DNA from: an uncultured Collinsella sp.
GTDB taxonomy: Bacteria > Actinomycetota > Coriobacteriia > Coriobacteriales > Coriobacteriaceae
Assembly: GCA_900541875.1 (NCBI GenBank)
Contig: UQLF01000001.1
Coordinates: 124,001-188,000, forward strand
DNA: 64,000 nucleotides
Direction: 5' to 3'
A program made the position numbers and the translations under genes. The notes beneath the pieces were generated by a model. That model made no database searches, was not told where the DNA came from, and was given only the letters and a program-made list of their open reading frames with translations. Shown here in pieces: positions 1 to 7,381 of this stretch (position 1 is the stretch's first letter; every line of letters begins with the position of its first letter).

Positions 1-2154
1 GGACAGCACATTGCCAAAGTTGGAGCTCACCGTGGTCTTGAGGTACTTGAGCAGGTTGCCGTAAGTGCGGCGGCCTTCGATGATGCCGCGCTCGAGCACG
101 CCCAGGTCCTTCTGAAGCAAGATGATATCGGCGGATTCCTTGGCAATATCGACGGCCGAATCGACCGAGATGCCGCAATCGCTCGCACGCATGGCGGCGG
201 CGTCGTTGATGCCGTCGCCCATAAAGCCCACGGTGTGGCCGAGCATCTCGCGCATGACACGTACCAGGCGCGCCTTCTGCAGCGGCGAGAGCTTGGCGAA
301 GAGGTGGGTTTTCTCGGCGCGCTTGGCAAGTTCGGCGTCATCGAGCGCATCGATCTCGGAGCCGAGCAAGACGTTGCTCGCATCGATACCAATCTGCTCG
401 CAGACGGTGGCGGCGACGCGGTCGTTGTCGCCGGTTAGGACCTTGACCGCCACGCCCTTGGCCTCGAGGGTGGCGACGGCGCCCGCGGCACTTGCTTTGG
501 GCGGATCGAGGAAGGCCAAAAAGCCCATCAGCACCATGTCGCACTCGTCGGCGATGCCAAACTCGCCCACGCAGCGCGGATTGGTCTTCTGCGCCACGGC
601 AATTACGCGTAGGCCCTCGGCGTTAAGTCCGGCGATCTGCTTGCGAATCTGGGCGAGCTTCTCGTCGGTGAGCGGCTGAGCGATGCCATCGATCTCGACA
701 AAGGAGCAGATCTCGAGCATTTCCTCGGCAGCGCCCTTGGTAACCATCTGGGTTTTGCCTTGGGCGTCGGCGACAACTACGCTCAGGCGACGGCGCGAGA
801 AATCGAAGGGAACCTCGTCGACCTTGGTGTAGCGGTCGCGCAGGCTCTGGCCCAGCATGGAATCGGGTGCGACGGTCGAGGGCGTCACATCGGCACGGTC
901 GATTACGGCCAGGTCGATAAGATTTTTGAGGCCGGTCTGGAAGAAGCTGTTCAAAAACGCATGGCGCAGCACGCGCGCGTCCTCGTTGCCATCGGTGTTG
1001 AGGTAGCGCTCGAGCACGATGCGGTCTTCGGTGAGGGTGCCGGTCTTGTCGCAGCACAGGACGTCCATCGCTCCGAGGTTTTGAATCGCCGGCAGCTCCT
1101 TGATGATAACCTGGCGACGGGCGAGGTCCTTGGCGCCCTGCGACAGGCTCGTGGTCACGATGACGGGAAGCATCTGCGGCGTGATGCCCACGGCCACGCT
1201 CGTGGCGAACAGCAGCGCGTCGATGACGTTGCCCTTGGTGGCGGCGTTGATGGCAAAGACGGCCGGCGCCATAACGAGCATCAGGCGCACCAGCAGCATG
1301 GAGACGCTCGAGACGCCGCGGTCAAACGCGCTCTTTTCGCCGCGCCCGTTGAGCATCTTGGCGATGCCGCCCAGGTAGGTGTCCGAGCCGGTGGCAACGA
1401 CAAGCGCCATGGCGGCGCCGTTTTGCACGGAGGTGCCGGTAAAGACGATGTTCTTGCAGGCAGAGAGTGGCAGTGCGGAGCCGTCGGCGCCCTCGACGAC
1501 GGTGACGGCGGTGGTCTTCTCGACGGCCTCGCTCTCGCCGGTGAGTGCGGACTCGATCACAAACAGGTCGCGCGCGGTGATGATGCGGGCATCTGCCGGC
1601 ACCATATCGCCGGCAGAGAGACGGATTACATCGCCGGGGACGAGCTCGTCGAAGGGGATCTCGATGCGCTCGCTGCCGCGCAGGGCGGTGCAAGTGTTGG
1701 AGACCAGGTCCTTGAGGGCCTCGGCCGCATTGCCGCTGCGGGCTTCCTGGATAAACTTCATGCCGCCCGATACCAGCAGCATGGTGCCGATGACGATGAC
1801 CGTGGAGGGGTCGCGCTGCGGTTCGGGCACGGCGAGCACGTCGATGTAGAGCGAGACCAGTGCGAGCGCGGCGAGGATGCCGGCGAAGGGATCGATGAAC
1901 GCGTCGGCGATGCGGCGGGCGAGCGTTTTGGTCGTTGCCTCGATGGTGTTGGGGCCGACGGCGTTCAGGCGCTCAGTTGCCTGCTCGACGGTGAGGCCGT
2001 TTGCCGTGGCGTCAAGCAGTACGAGGGCGTCCTCGGCACTATGGGTGGCGGCGAATATGGTGTTCTTGGACAGGCCGGTATGAGCGGCAGGGCGCGCCGT
2101 GCGGCGGCGCTTGGAGATGGCTTCGAGTACCGTGACGGTTTTGAGCATCAGCAT
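1..2154 (-). CDS. mgtA: Magnesium-translocating P-type ATPase, C-terminus cut by window edge
   Basis: P-type ATPase that imports Mg2+ across the cytoplasmic membrane. The reading frame runs 718 codons from ATG 2154 to the window edge with no stop. The phosphorylation motif DKTGTLT has its Asp near residue 369, where MgtA has it. It is preceded by the family-typical TPQMLPVIVTT, and TGES is present near residue 205. The last visible residues (SSNFGNVLS) match the MgtA segment before the final membrane helices, so roughly 180 residues are missing. The start is chosen because AAGGAGG lies 5 nt before ATG 2154; a second in-frame ATG follows at 2148. The long leader (about 290 nt to a TTGACA box) suggests Mg-responsive control, which is inference. 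Confidence 0.93.
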   Translation of the reverse strand, partial: MLMLKTVTVLEAISKRRRTARPAAHTGLSKNTIFAATHSAEDALVLLDATANGLTVEQATERLNAVGPNTIEATTKTLARRIADAFIDPFAGILAALALVSLYIDVLAVPEPQRDPSTVIVIGTMLLVSGGMKFIQEARSGNAAEALKDLVSNTCTALRGSERIEIPFDELVPGDVIRLSAGDMVPADARIITARDLFVIESALTGESEAVEKTTAVTVVEGADGSALPLSACKNIVFTGTSVQNGAAMALVVATGSDTYLGGIAKMLNGRGEKSAFDRGVSSVSMLLVRLMLVMAPAVFAINAATKGNVIDALLFATSVAVGITPQMLPVIVTTSLSQGAKDLARRQVIIKELPAIQNLGAMDVLCCDKTGTLTEDRIVLERYLNTDGNEDARVLRHAFLNSFFQTGLKNLIDLAVIDRADVTPSTVAPDSMLGQSLRDRYTKVDEVPFDFSRRRLSVVVADAQGKTQMVTKGAAEEMLEICSFVEIDGIAQPLTDEKLAQIRKQIAGLNAEGLRVIAVAQKTNPRCVGEFGIADECDMVLMGFLAFLDPPKASAAGAVATLEAKGVAVKVLTGDNDRVAATVCEQIGIDASNVLLGSEIDALDDAELAKRAEKTHLFAKLSPLQKARLVRVMREMLGHTVGFMGDGINDAAAMRASDCGISVDSAVDIAKESADIILLQKDLGVLERGIIEGRRTYGNLLKYLKTTVSSNFGNVLS

Positions 2155-2462
2155 AGGGTCCTCCTTGTTGAGGGGAGTTAGCGTACGTGTCGTATTTGCT
2201 TCAAAAAACCTAGATGTCGCTCACGTCAAGCTCTTGAGCCCACAAAGGGTGCAGCGCGCCTTTGCGGTGGTTTTGGCGATCTGCCGGTGGCGTTTATGCG
2301 TGTGCGGAGTCCTCGCGGCGTGCCGAGGGCGACATGCAGGTTTTTCGACTAGGACTGCCTTCCATGGCACACCTCCTAAAGGCTGAGCGCAGCGCGCTTT
2401 GGGTATCTCGTACCCCTTTTTAATCCGCCCGTATTCTTGATGAGGGGGTTTGACATGTCAAC
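2155..2462 (-). promoter_or_regulatory. mgtA leader region and candidate promoter
   Basis: On the minus strand TTGACA (about 2457-2462) lies 18 nt upstream of an AAGAAT-like -10, giving a transcript leader of roughly 270 nt before mgtA. It contains the 23-codon frame and at least one GC hairpin (CCTCG..CGAGG). I looked for an M-box Mg riboswitch and did not recognise its conserved core. TTGACATGTCAA is itself palindromic and also faces pyrE, so it could be an operator. Confidence 0.35.
2294..2365 (-). CDS. Possible 23-codon leader peptide upstream of mgtA
   Basis: A short frame (ATG 2365 to TAA 2294) lies between the presumed mgtA promoter and the mgtA start, behind an unusually good ribosome site (AGGAGG, 6 nt before ATG). 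The peptide starts MEGSPSRKTC, is Arg- and Ser-rich and contains two Pro. In enteric bacteria a proline-containing leader peptide (MgtL) controls mgtA transcription, so position and ribosome site suggest a similar role here. No sequence similarity to MgtL is claimed. It may equally be chance. Confidence 0.4.
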   Translation of the reverse strand: MEGSPSRKTCMSPSARREDSAHA

Positions 2463-2591
2463 CCCATTGTTCGGAAAACCATTCCCCCTGACAAAGCCTT
2501 TACAGAATGCCGTGGCCCCAAAGCGCGCCCGCATCGACGCTTCGCCTGCGCTAAACTGGAAGGCACGTACGCGATTACGAGAGGAGCCCGC

Positions 2592-3275
2592 ATGGAGGCT
2601 TACAAGCAAGAGTTCATCAAGTTTATGGTCGAGTCCGACGTCCTTAAGTTCGGCAGCTTTACGCTCAAGAGCGGCCGTCAGTCCCCGTTCTTTATGAACG
2701 CCGGCGCTTACGTGACGGGCTATCAGCTCAAGAAGCTGGGCGAGTATTACGCCCAGGCCATCCACGATAACTTTGGCGACGACTTTGATGTGCTGTTTGG
2801 ACCGGCCTACAAGGGTATTCCGCTGGCCGTCGTGACCGCAATTGCCTACCACGAGCTGTACGGCAAGGAGGTCAAGTACTGCTGTGACCGCAAGGAGGCC
2901 AAGGACCACGGTGCCGATAAGGGCAACCTGCTGGGTTATGAGCCCAAGGACGGCGACCGCGTGGTCATGGTCGAGGACGTTACCACCAGCGGCAAGTCCA
3001 TCGACGAGACCTATCCCAAGGTCAAGGCTGCTGCCGATGTCGAGATCAAGGGTCTGATCGTGTCCCTCAACCGCATGGAGGTCGGCAAGGGCGGTGTGAC
3101 CACCGCTCAGAAGGAGATCGAGGCCAAGTACGGTTTCCCCGTCGCGAGCATCGTCTCCATGGCCGAGGTCGTTGAGACCCTCTACAACCACGAGATCGAC
3201 GGCAAGGTCGTCATCGATGACGAGCTCAAGGCCGCCATCGATGCCTACTACGAGCAGTACGGAGCACGGGAGTAG
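2592..3275 (+). CDS. pyrE: Orotate phosphoribosyltransferase
   Basis: Transfers ribose phosphate from PRPP to orotate to give OMP in pyrimidine synthesis. The 227-aa protein has the PRPP-binding loop VVMVEDVTTSGKS near residues 125-137 and the type I PRTase core (LFGPAYKGIPLA). It is longer than the E. coli enzyme but within the range of the family. The start is supported by GAGAGGAG 7 nt upstream. No other pyr gene is adjacent, and the next feature is a structured repeat that starts one base after the stop codon. Confidence 0.95.
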   Translation: MEAYKQEFIKFMVESDVLKFGSFTLKSGRQSPFFMNAGAYVTGYQLKKLGEYYAQAIHDNFGDDFDVLFGPAYKGIPLAVVTAIAYHELYGKEVKYCCDRKEAKDHGADKGNLLGYEPKDGDRVVMVEDVTTSGKSIDETYPKVKAAADVEIKGLIVSLNRMEVGKGGVTTAQKEIEAKYGFPVASIVSMAEVVETLYNHEIDGKVVIDDELKAAIDAYYEQYGARE

Positions 3276-3463
3276 TTACGGCGTTTTACCAAACGCCGTA
3301 ACCGGCCGACGCTGCGCGCCGCCCAGGGCGACAATTTGTCATTCAAAAGGCGAGGCATGACCAGAAGGTCTATGCCTCGCCTTTTTCATGCCAACTTGTT
3401 CGCCCTGGACGTCGCTCGCTGTCCGTCCTCTACCTGCGGCGTTGCCTTGCTCCGGATGCGGCA
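3276..3463 (+). repeat. Multi-helix structured repeat, copy 1 (after pyrE)
   Basis: Helix 1 is a perfect 11-bp stem with a TACC loop (3276-3301). Then comes a long arm closed by CCAGGGCGACAA paired with TTGTTCGCCCTGG, containing a small GACAA/TTGTC hairpin. An inner hairpin, GGCGAGGCAT..ATGCCTCGCC, carries GACCAGAAGGTC at its tip and is followed by TTTTT. A conserved tail follows: CGCTCGCTGTCCGTCCTC then CTCCGGATGCGG. Copies 2 and 3 (7943, 27721) keep the fold with paired base changes. The inner hairpin plus T-run could also terminate pyrE transcription. Confidence 0.8.
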
Positions 3464-3514
3464 GTTAGGGACGTTCCTTTTCTGCCGGCAGTTTGGGACA
3501 CTCCTCGGGGTAGT

Positions 3515-3589
3515 CATTGGGGACGTTCTTAAACGACTAGTCGTTGGGAGCGTTCTTGTTTGACTAGTCGTTTAAGAACGTCCCCAATG
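3515..3589. repeat. Perfect 28-bp inverted repeat
   Basis: Arm 3515-3542 is the exact reverse complement of 3562-3589, with a 19-nt loop. The arm starts CATTGGGGACGTTCTTAAA. Related arms occur at 3875-3893, 8124-8180 (near-perfect palindrome) and, degenerate, at about 27990-28020. In three places the family follows directly on the structured repeat family, so the two may be associated. Confidence 0.85.
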
Positions 3590-3602
3590 GCTAGTCAGAA
3601 AT

Positions 3603-3864
3603 GAGCGTGGATAATCTCCCGTTTTTGGTCCCCGTGTGGACTCAAAGTGGGAGATTACCCACGCTCGTTAGATAGGCGTCCGAAAATCCACGCTCATTCG
3701 TTTGGCTCAGGGGCAAGCTGCTTTCCGCCATGGTGCCACATGTGAGCCTGGCCTCCTGCGTCAGATTCTAATTGCGTCAGATTCTAATAACGAGTTTACG
3801 GAATAAATAGTTATTAGAGCTGAAATGGCCGACCTAATGACGAGAAGTCGTTATTAGGTCGGCC
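3603..3864. repeat. Cluster of further palindromes and short direct repeats
   Basis: This gene-free stretch between pyrE and the murR-like gene holds several structures. An 18-bp stem with one mismatch pairs 3603-3620 with 3649-3666 (GAGCGTGG..TCTCCC), and a half-site CCACGCTCATT lies near 3688. GCGTCAGATTCTAAT occurs twice in tandem near 3757 and 3774. A 17-bp stem, GGCCGACCTAATGACGA with TCGTTATTAGGTCGGCC, lies at about 3828-3864. No coding signal was seen. Confidence 0.7.
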
Positions 3865-3892
3865 GTTAGTCATTGGGGACGTTCTTAAATGA

Positions 3893-4747
3893 CTACTTGA
3901 GCCCGGGCAGGCGGGTGTAGGGGAATGAGCGCTCTAGGAATTCGACGCAACGGGCGTAATCTTTGGCAAAGTAGCTGCTGTAGAGCGAATCGAGCACGTA
4001 TTGCACGGCGATGTGGCTTGCGAACTGCGTGATGCGCTGCGTCATGCTCTCGTGGTCACTCACCGTAAGGTAGGCGGCAAAGCCAGGGTGAATGCGCGCG
4101 CAATAAGGCGTGCCGATGACGATGACCGGGACATGCCGACTGCTGAGGATCGGCAAGATGTCCTTGAGATTGGGGGCAAGGCCGCTGTAGGAGATGACGA
4201 TTGCCGCATGGTCGGGACCCGAGGCAAGCGCCGTTCGCACCTGGGCCTCGACACCGTCGTGGCACGTCGCACTTTTACCGGCGGAGAGCAGGCAATCGCG
4301 GAACATTCCCGCTGGATAGAGGTTGTGCGAGCCCGTGTAGATGTCGACCTGTCGGGCGTTCGCGATGAGCTTGGCGGCGTGGTCAAGCTGCGTGGGGTCG
4401 AGCAGCTCCTGCGTTTCGGCCAGCGTGGTCTGGTAGAGCCCCTCCATGCGCTCCATGACCTGCGCAGGGGTGGACGTAGCGTCGAAGGGAAAGTTGATGT
4501 CCACGTCGCGGCAGTTTCCTGCCTCGGTCGCCAGGCGGATGAGCTCGACCTTGAGATCTTTGAATCCCTCGAGGCCGAGTTTTTTGCAAAAACGGTGGAT
4601 GCTCGCGACCGAAACGTTGGCGCGCGCGGCAAATTCCTTAATCGAAAACCCGCGGATGTCCTCACCGATGGCAAGGGCTGCAATGCCGAGTTGTTGCTCG
4701 GTGGGGGTGAGGCCCTGCGCCTCGGTGATCTTGCGTTTGATATCCAT
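3893..4747 (-). CDS. RpiR/MurR-family transcriptional regulator
   Basis: A 284-aa regulator with an N-terminal RpiR-type helix-turn-helix (residues 1-75; VSVASIHRFCKKLG recognition helix) and a sugar isomerase (SIS) domain (about 115-260; TGSHNLYPAG and SYSGLAPN phosphosugar loops). Such proteins sense phosphosugars and repress or activate sugar catabolism genes. The ligand cannot be told from sequence. ATG 4747 is preferred over an upstream TTG (4777) because GGGAG lies 5 nt before it and the upstream extension falls in a repeat arm. The stop codon overlaps a half-copy of the palindromic family seen at 3515. No target operon is adjacent. Confidence 0.88.
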   Translation of the reverse strand: MDIKRKITEAQGLTPTEQQLGIAALAIGEDIRGFSIKEFAARANVSVASIHRFCKKLGLEGFKDLKVELIRLATEAGNCRDVDINFPFDATSTPAQVMERMEGLYQTTLAETQELLDPTQLDHAAKLIANARQVDIYTGSHNLYPAGMFRDCLLSAGKSATCHDGVEAQVRTALASGPDHAAIVISYSGLAPNLKDILPILSSRHVPVIVIGTPYCARIHPGFAAYLTVSDHESMTQRITQFASHIAVQYVLDSLYSSYFAKDYARCVEFLERSFPYTRLPGLK

Positions 4748-4770
4748 GCGAACTCCCGCATTCGCCAAAC

Positions 4771-4800
4771 CTACCAAAAAGGGATGGGTTTATTTTGGCA
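4771..4800. repeat. Single arm of the AAAAAGGGA..GGTTTATTTTGG repeat family
   Basis: CCAAAAAGGGATGGGTTTA followed by TTTTGG closely matches one arm of the long palindrome at 14118-14194. Only one arm is present here, upstream of the regulator gene. Confidence 0.55.
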
Positions 4801-4939
4801 CGTTTCGGTCGGTATCAGGAAGTGTCAGGGACGTGTCTCTATAGTTTTGTCAACCGCGTGCTTCGCGCCATTTCGGCATGACGCATCCGGGCGCCTGGCG
4901 CCCCCGCTTGGTTTCCTCTTCGGTTGATCCCGCCGCTCG

Positions 4940-6106
4940 CTAGGCCGCGTACGGGACGGCGTCGCGCATGATCGCGTATATGACCTTGAGCCTCTTCCTC
5001 GCGACCGCCTTCAGCGCCTTGCTGTGCCTCATCCCCCTCGCCCTGCACTCCCCGTAGTACCTCCCGAACCTGTTGTCCGTGCCGATGAGGGAGTTGCAGC
5101 TGAATATGAGCAGGTTCTTGAGCTGCCTGTTCCCGCCGTGCTGAGGCGACGTCGACCTGATGCTGCTCCCGGAGCGCCTGTCTGACGGCGCCACGCCGCA
5201 ATAGCTCGCGAGCTCGTCGTGCCCCCTGAACGCGGATATGTCGATCGACGTCACCAGCGCCGCGGCGGTCTTGGGGCCGATCCCGGGCACCGTGAGGAGG
5301 CACTCGTAGACCTCGTCGCCCGCCAGCGAGTCGGCCACGAGCGAGTCGAGTTCCTCGATGTCGGCGTCGAGGGAGGCTATCTCCCGGGCGAGTATCCGGA
5401 CCGCGACGTCCTCGCCGGCCGGGAGCCGCCTTCCCGAGCGCGACGAGGCCAGCAGCGCCTCCCAGAGCCCCCTGGCCCCCGCCGCGGGGGCGCCCGCGCG
5501 CCTGGCGGCGTTCGAGAACCTGCGCCAGCCGGCGGCCGAGCACCCGGCGGCCCCGCCGAACTCGGCCAGCATCGACACCTGCCAGCGGCTCGACGGGTCG
5601 ACCGCGCCCTCGAGCGCGGGGTCGGCCTCGAGCAGGGTCGCGCGCAGCCTGTTCTTCGCGCGGGTCCTGGCGGACGACGCGAACTCGCGCTGCGACGACA
5701 GGATCCGCAGCGAGGTGGACCCCTCGGGCTCCTCGGGCGCCGGCCTGAGGGCGCGGGGCACGCCGAGCGCGGTGCGCGCGATCACCTCGGCGTCGATGGC
5801 GTCGGTCTTCGCGATGCCGGGGAACATCCCGCGGGCCTGCTTCTCGGCATATCCGGGCAGGTAGGCGCAGGGGTTCCCGTGCGCATGGGCGCGTGCGAGG
5901 ACCAGTGCGCCGATGTTTCGCTTCTGGTCGACGACGACCAGCGCGCCGGAGCCGGCCCGCTCGAGCAGCCGGTCGATGTCGTCGGGCCTGTTTGCCAGCT
6001 CGGCCCTGAAGGCGACGCCCCCTCCCGCATCGAGCGCGCACGCGCTGTGCGAGCTCTTCCCGACGTCGATCCCCAGGTAGGCCACGGGCGTCTCTGCTGC
6101 AGGCAT
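4940..6106 (-). CDS. IS110-family transposase (DEDD recombinase)
   Basis: 388 aa, full length for the family. The N-terminal DEDD/RuvC-like domain opens with YLGIDVGKSSH (Asp near residue 13). The C-terminal Transposase_20 domain shows LLTVPGIGPKTAAAL and a serine-rich GVAPSDRRSGSS segment that should carry the catalytic serine. GGGAGAGG lies upstream of ATG 6106. Base composition is markedly more GC-rich than the neighbouring genes, which fits recent acquisition. The frame looks intact, so the element may be active. Confidence 0.9.
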   Translation of the reverse strand: MPAAETPVAYLGIDVGKSSHSACALDAGGGVAFRAELANRPDDIDRLLERAGSGALVVVDQKRNIGALVLARAHAHGNPCAYLPGYAEKQARGMFPGIAKTDAIDAEVIARTALGVPRALRPAPEEPEGSTSLRILSSQREFASSARTRAKNRLRATLLEADPALEGAVDPSSRWQVSMLAEFGGAAGCSAAGWRRFSNAARRAGAPAAGARGLWEALLASSRSGRRLPAGEDVAVRILAREIASLDADIEELDSLVADSLAGDEVYECLLTVPGIGPKTAAALVTSIDISAFRGHDELASYCGVAPSDRRSGSSIRSTSPQHGGNRQLKNLLIFSCNSLIGTDNRFGRYYGECRARGMRHSKALKAVARKRLKVIYAIMRDAVPYAA

Positions 6107-6320
6107 GGTGTATCCTCTCCCTTGAGCCGGCCGTTAGCCGCGGAAGCGACACCCACATTACCCGGCCGTGGCCCGGTCCGGGCCCGGCACATCTCTATCA
6201 GTCGTTCCCCGCGGCCCCTCCCGCCCCGGCGGCAACACGTCCCGGGCCCTCTACGGGGCAGGGGCTGACGGCCGTCCGGGGCGGTCGGCCAGCGACCACC
6301 GGTACGGCTCAATCGTATAA
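6107..6320 (-). ncRNA. Candidate IS110 bridge RNA region
   Basis: This non-coding, GC-rich region lies directly upstream of the IS110 transposase and holds several inverted repeats (for example GGGCCCGG around 6177-6186, and CCGCCCCGG..CCGGGGCGG). IS110 relatives such as IS621 transcribe a guide (bridge) RNA from this position. The assignment rests on position and structure only. Guide loops were not matched to the target. Confidence 0.35.
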
Positions 6321-6553
6321 CCGTGCAACGGAAAAGAGCCGCCCTTTCGGACGACTCAAACTGTAATGGGGCGGCGGCAGGACTCGAGAGCGAAAAGAAG
6401 TGTCGGGCTTGGTGCGCCCGCTTCTGCTCGTCCCGTGCGCAGGCGATACTCGGCTTATCGGCCCGCGATGCAAAGGAGATGCTCATCCCACGAGCACTAC
6501 CGGGAAGGGCTTGCGATTCGAGCCCTCGCCTTAGTATTTTGGTCATTTAGCAC
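6321..6553. other. Gene-free stretch upstream of the PTS IIA gene
   Basis: Holds a 9-bp hairpin (GAGCCGCCC TTTC GGACGACTC, 6337-6358) that on the minus strand is followed by TTTT, so it can terminate leftward transcription. No convincing coding frame or tRNA was seen. Confidence 0.5.
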
Positions 6554-6559
6554 TATAAT
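6531..6559 (+). promoter_or_regulatory. Promoter of the PTS IIA gene
   Basis: A perfect TATAAT lies at 6554-6559, about 50 nt before the start codon. The -35 at a 17-nt spacing (TTAGTA) is weak. Confidence 0.6.
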
Positions 6560-6608
6560 CACCATAGGCATGCGCATAACGTTGCGCTTAATCAAGAGGA
6601 GAAAACGT

Positions 6609-7145
6609 ATGGGTCTGTTTGATATGTTCAAGAAGAAGGCTGAGCCCGCGGCTGCCGCTGCTCCGGCCTCCATCTCTGCTTCTGCCGGCGCCGACGTGCT
6701 GTGCTCGCCCGTCAAGGGCAAGGTCATCAAGATGGCCGACGTGCCCGATCCCGTCTTTGGTGGCGAGGTTCTGGGCAAGGGCTGTGCCGTGTGGCCCGAG
6801 GACGATCTGGTCTACGCTCCCTGCGACGGTAAGGTGACCGTCACCATGGGTCACGCCGTGGGCCTGCAGTCCGATAGCGGCATCGAGGTTCTGGTGCACG
6901 TTGGCGTCGATACCGTCAACATGAACGGCGATGGCTTCGAGGGCTTCGTCAAGGCCGACGACGTTGTGAAGGCTGGCCAGCCCATACTCAAGATCGACCG
7001 CGCCAAGATCGCCGCTGCCGGTTACAAGGACTGCGTCGTCGTGGCCGTGTCCAACACCGCCGAGTTTGCCGATGTCGAGCTCACCGTTGAGGCAGAGTCC
7101 GCCGTCGCCGCCGGTGACGCCATCGTCAAGGTCGTCCGCAGGTAA
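6609..7145 (+). CDS. PTS glucose-type IIA component
   Basis: A 178-aa EIIA(Glc)-family phosphocarrier that accepts phosphate from HPr and passes it to a sugar-specific IIB. The active-site His is H97 in GIEVLVHVGVDTV, and the supporting His is H82 in TMGHAVGL. About 27 Ala/Pro-rich residues precede the domain. ATG 6609 has AAGAGGAG 8 nt upstream. The gene stands alone with its own promoter and terminator, like a crr that serves several permeases. Whether it also has regulatory roles cannot be seen. Confidence 0.92.
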   Translation: MGLFDMFKKKAEPAAAAAPASISASAGADVLCSPVKGKVIKMADVPDPVFGGEVLGKGCAVWPEDDLVYAPCDGKVTVTMGHAVGLQSDSGIEVLVHVGVDTVNMNGDGFEGFVKADDVVKAGQPILKIDRAKIAAAGYKDCVVVAVSNTAEFADVELTVEAESAVAAGDAIVKVVRR

Positions 7146-7171
7146 ACTGCGGCATCCAAAGGCTGTGCGAG

Positions 7172-7200
7172 GGTGGTCGGGTTTTCCGGCCACCTTTTTT
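7172..7200 (+). terminator. Terminator of the PTS IIA gene
   Basis: Stem GGTGGTCGG / CCGGCCACC (one G-T pair), TTTT loop, followed by six T. Confidence 0.85.
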
Positions 7201-7381
7201 ATTGCACCGCGGGAAAGCGTTTTATTGCACGTTGGGTGGGCTTGCAAACCGTTCGGACGCTAAAACGAACCGACCGCGCCTTCGCGTTGCCGAGGGTGTT
7301 CATAAGTGGATAGTATGGGCTTACTTATTACAACGTGCGCCGCGTCTGGGAAGCGCAGTGCCGCTCATTGGGAGGAACAAC

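Larger units (their letters stand above)
4830..6320 (-). mobile_element. IS110-family insertion sequence (limits approximate)
   Basis: The transposase gene (4940-6106) is flanked by non-coding ends: about 110 nt beyond its stop, and about 210 nt of very GC-rich, hairpin-rich DNA upstream of its start (6107-6320). IS110 elements lack conventional terminal inverted repeats, so the ends cannot be set by inspection. ATAGAGA occurs near both suspected ends (about 4838-4844 and 6192-6198, minus strand). In IS110-type elements the non-coding end upstream of the gene encodes the bridge RNA. Confidence 0.6.

Noticed and set aside
760..2181. 473-codon plus-strand frame opposite mgtA
   Set aside because: Antisense shadow. 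The opposite strand encodes MgtA motifs, and this translation is Gly/His/Asp-rich with no recognisable domain.
2155..2462. M-box or other known metal riboswitch before mgtA
   Set aside because: I compared it with the M-box core by eye and could not align it. A covariance search would decide.
4839..6158. Second long minus-strand frame over the IS110 gene
   Set aside because: Arg-rich translation in another phase with no DEDD motifs; the 388-aa frame carries them.
6321..6553. tRNA or SRP RNA in the hairpin-rich region before the PTS IIA gene
   Set aside because: GATTCGAGCCC resembles a T arm, but no cloverleaf or SRP core could be formed around it.
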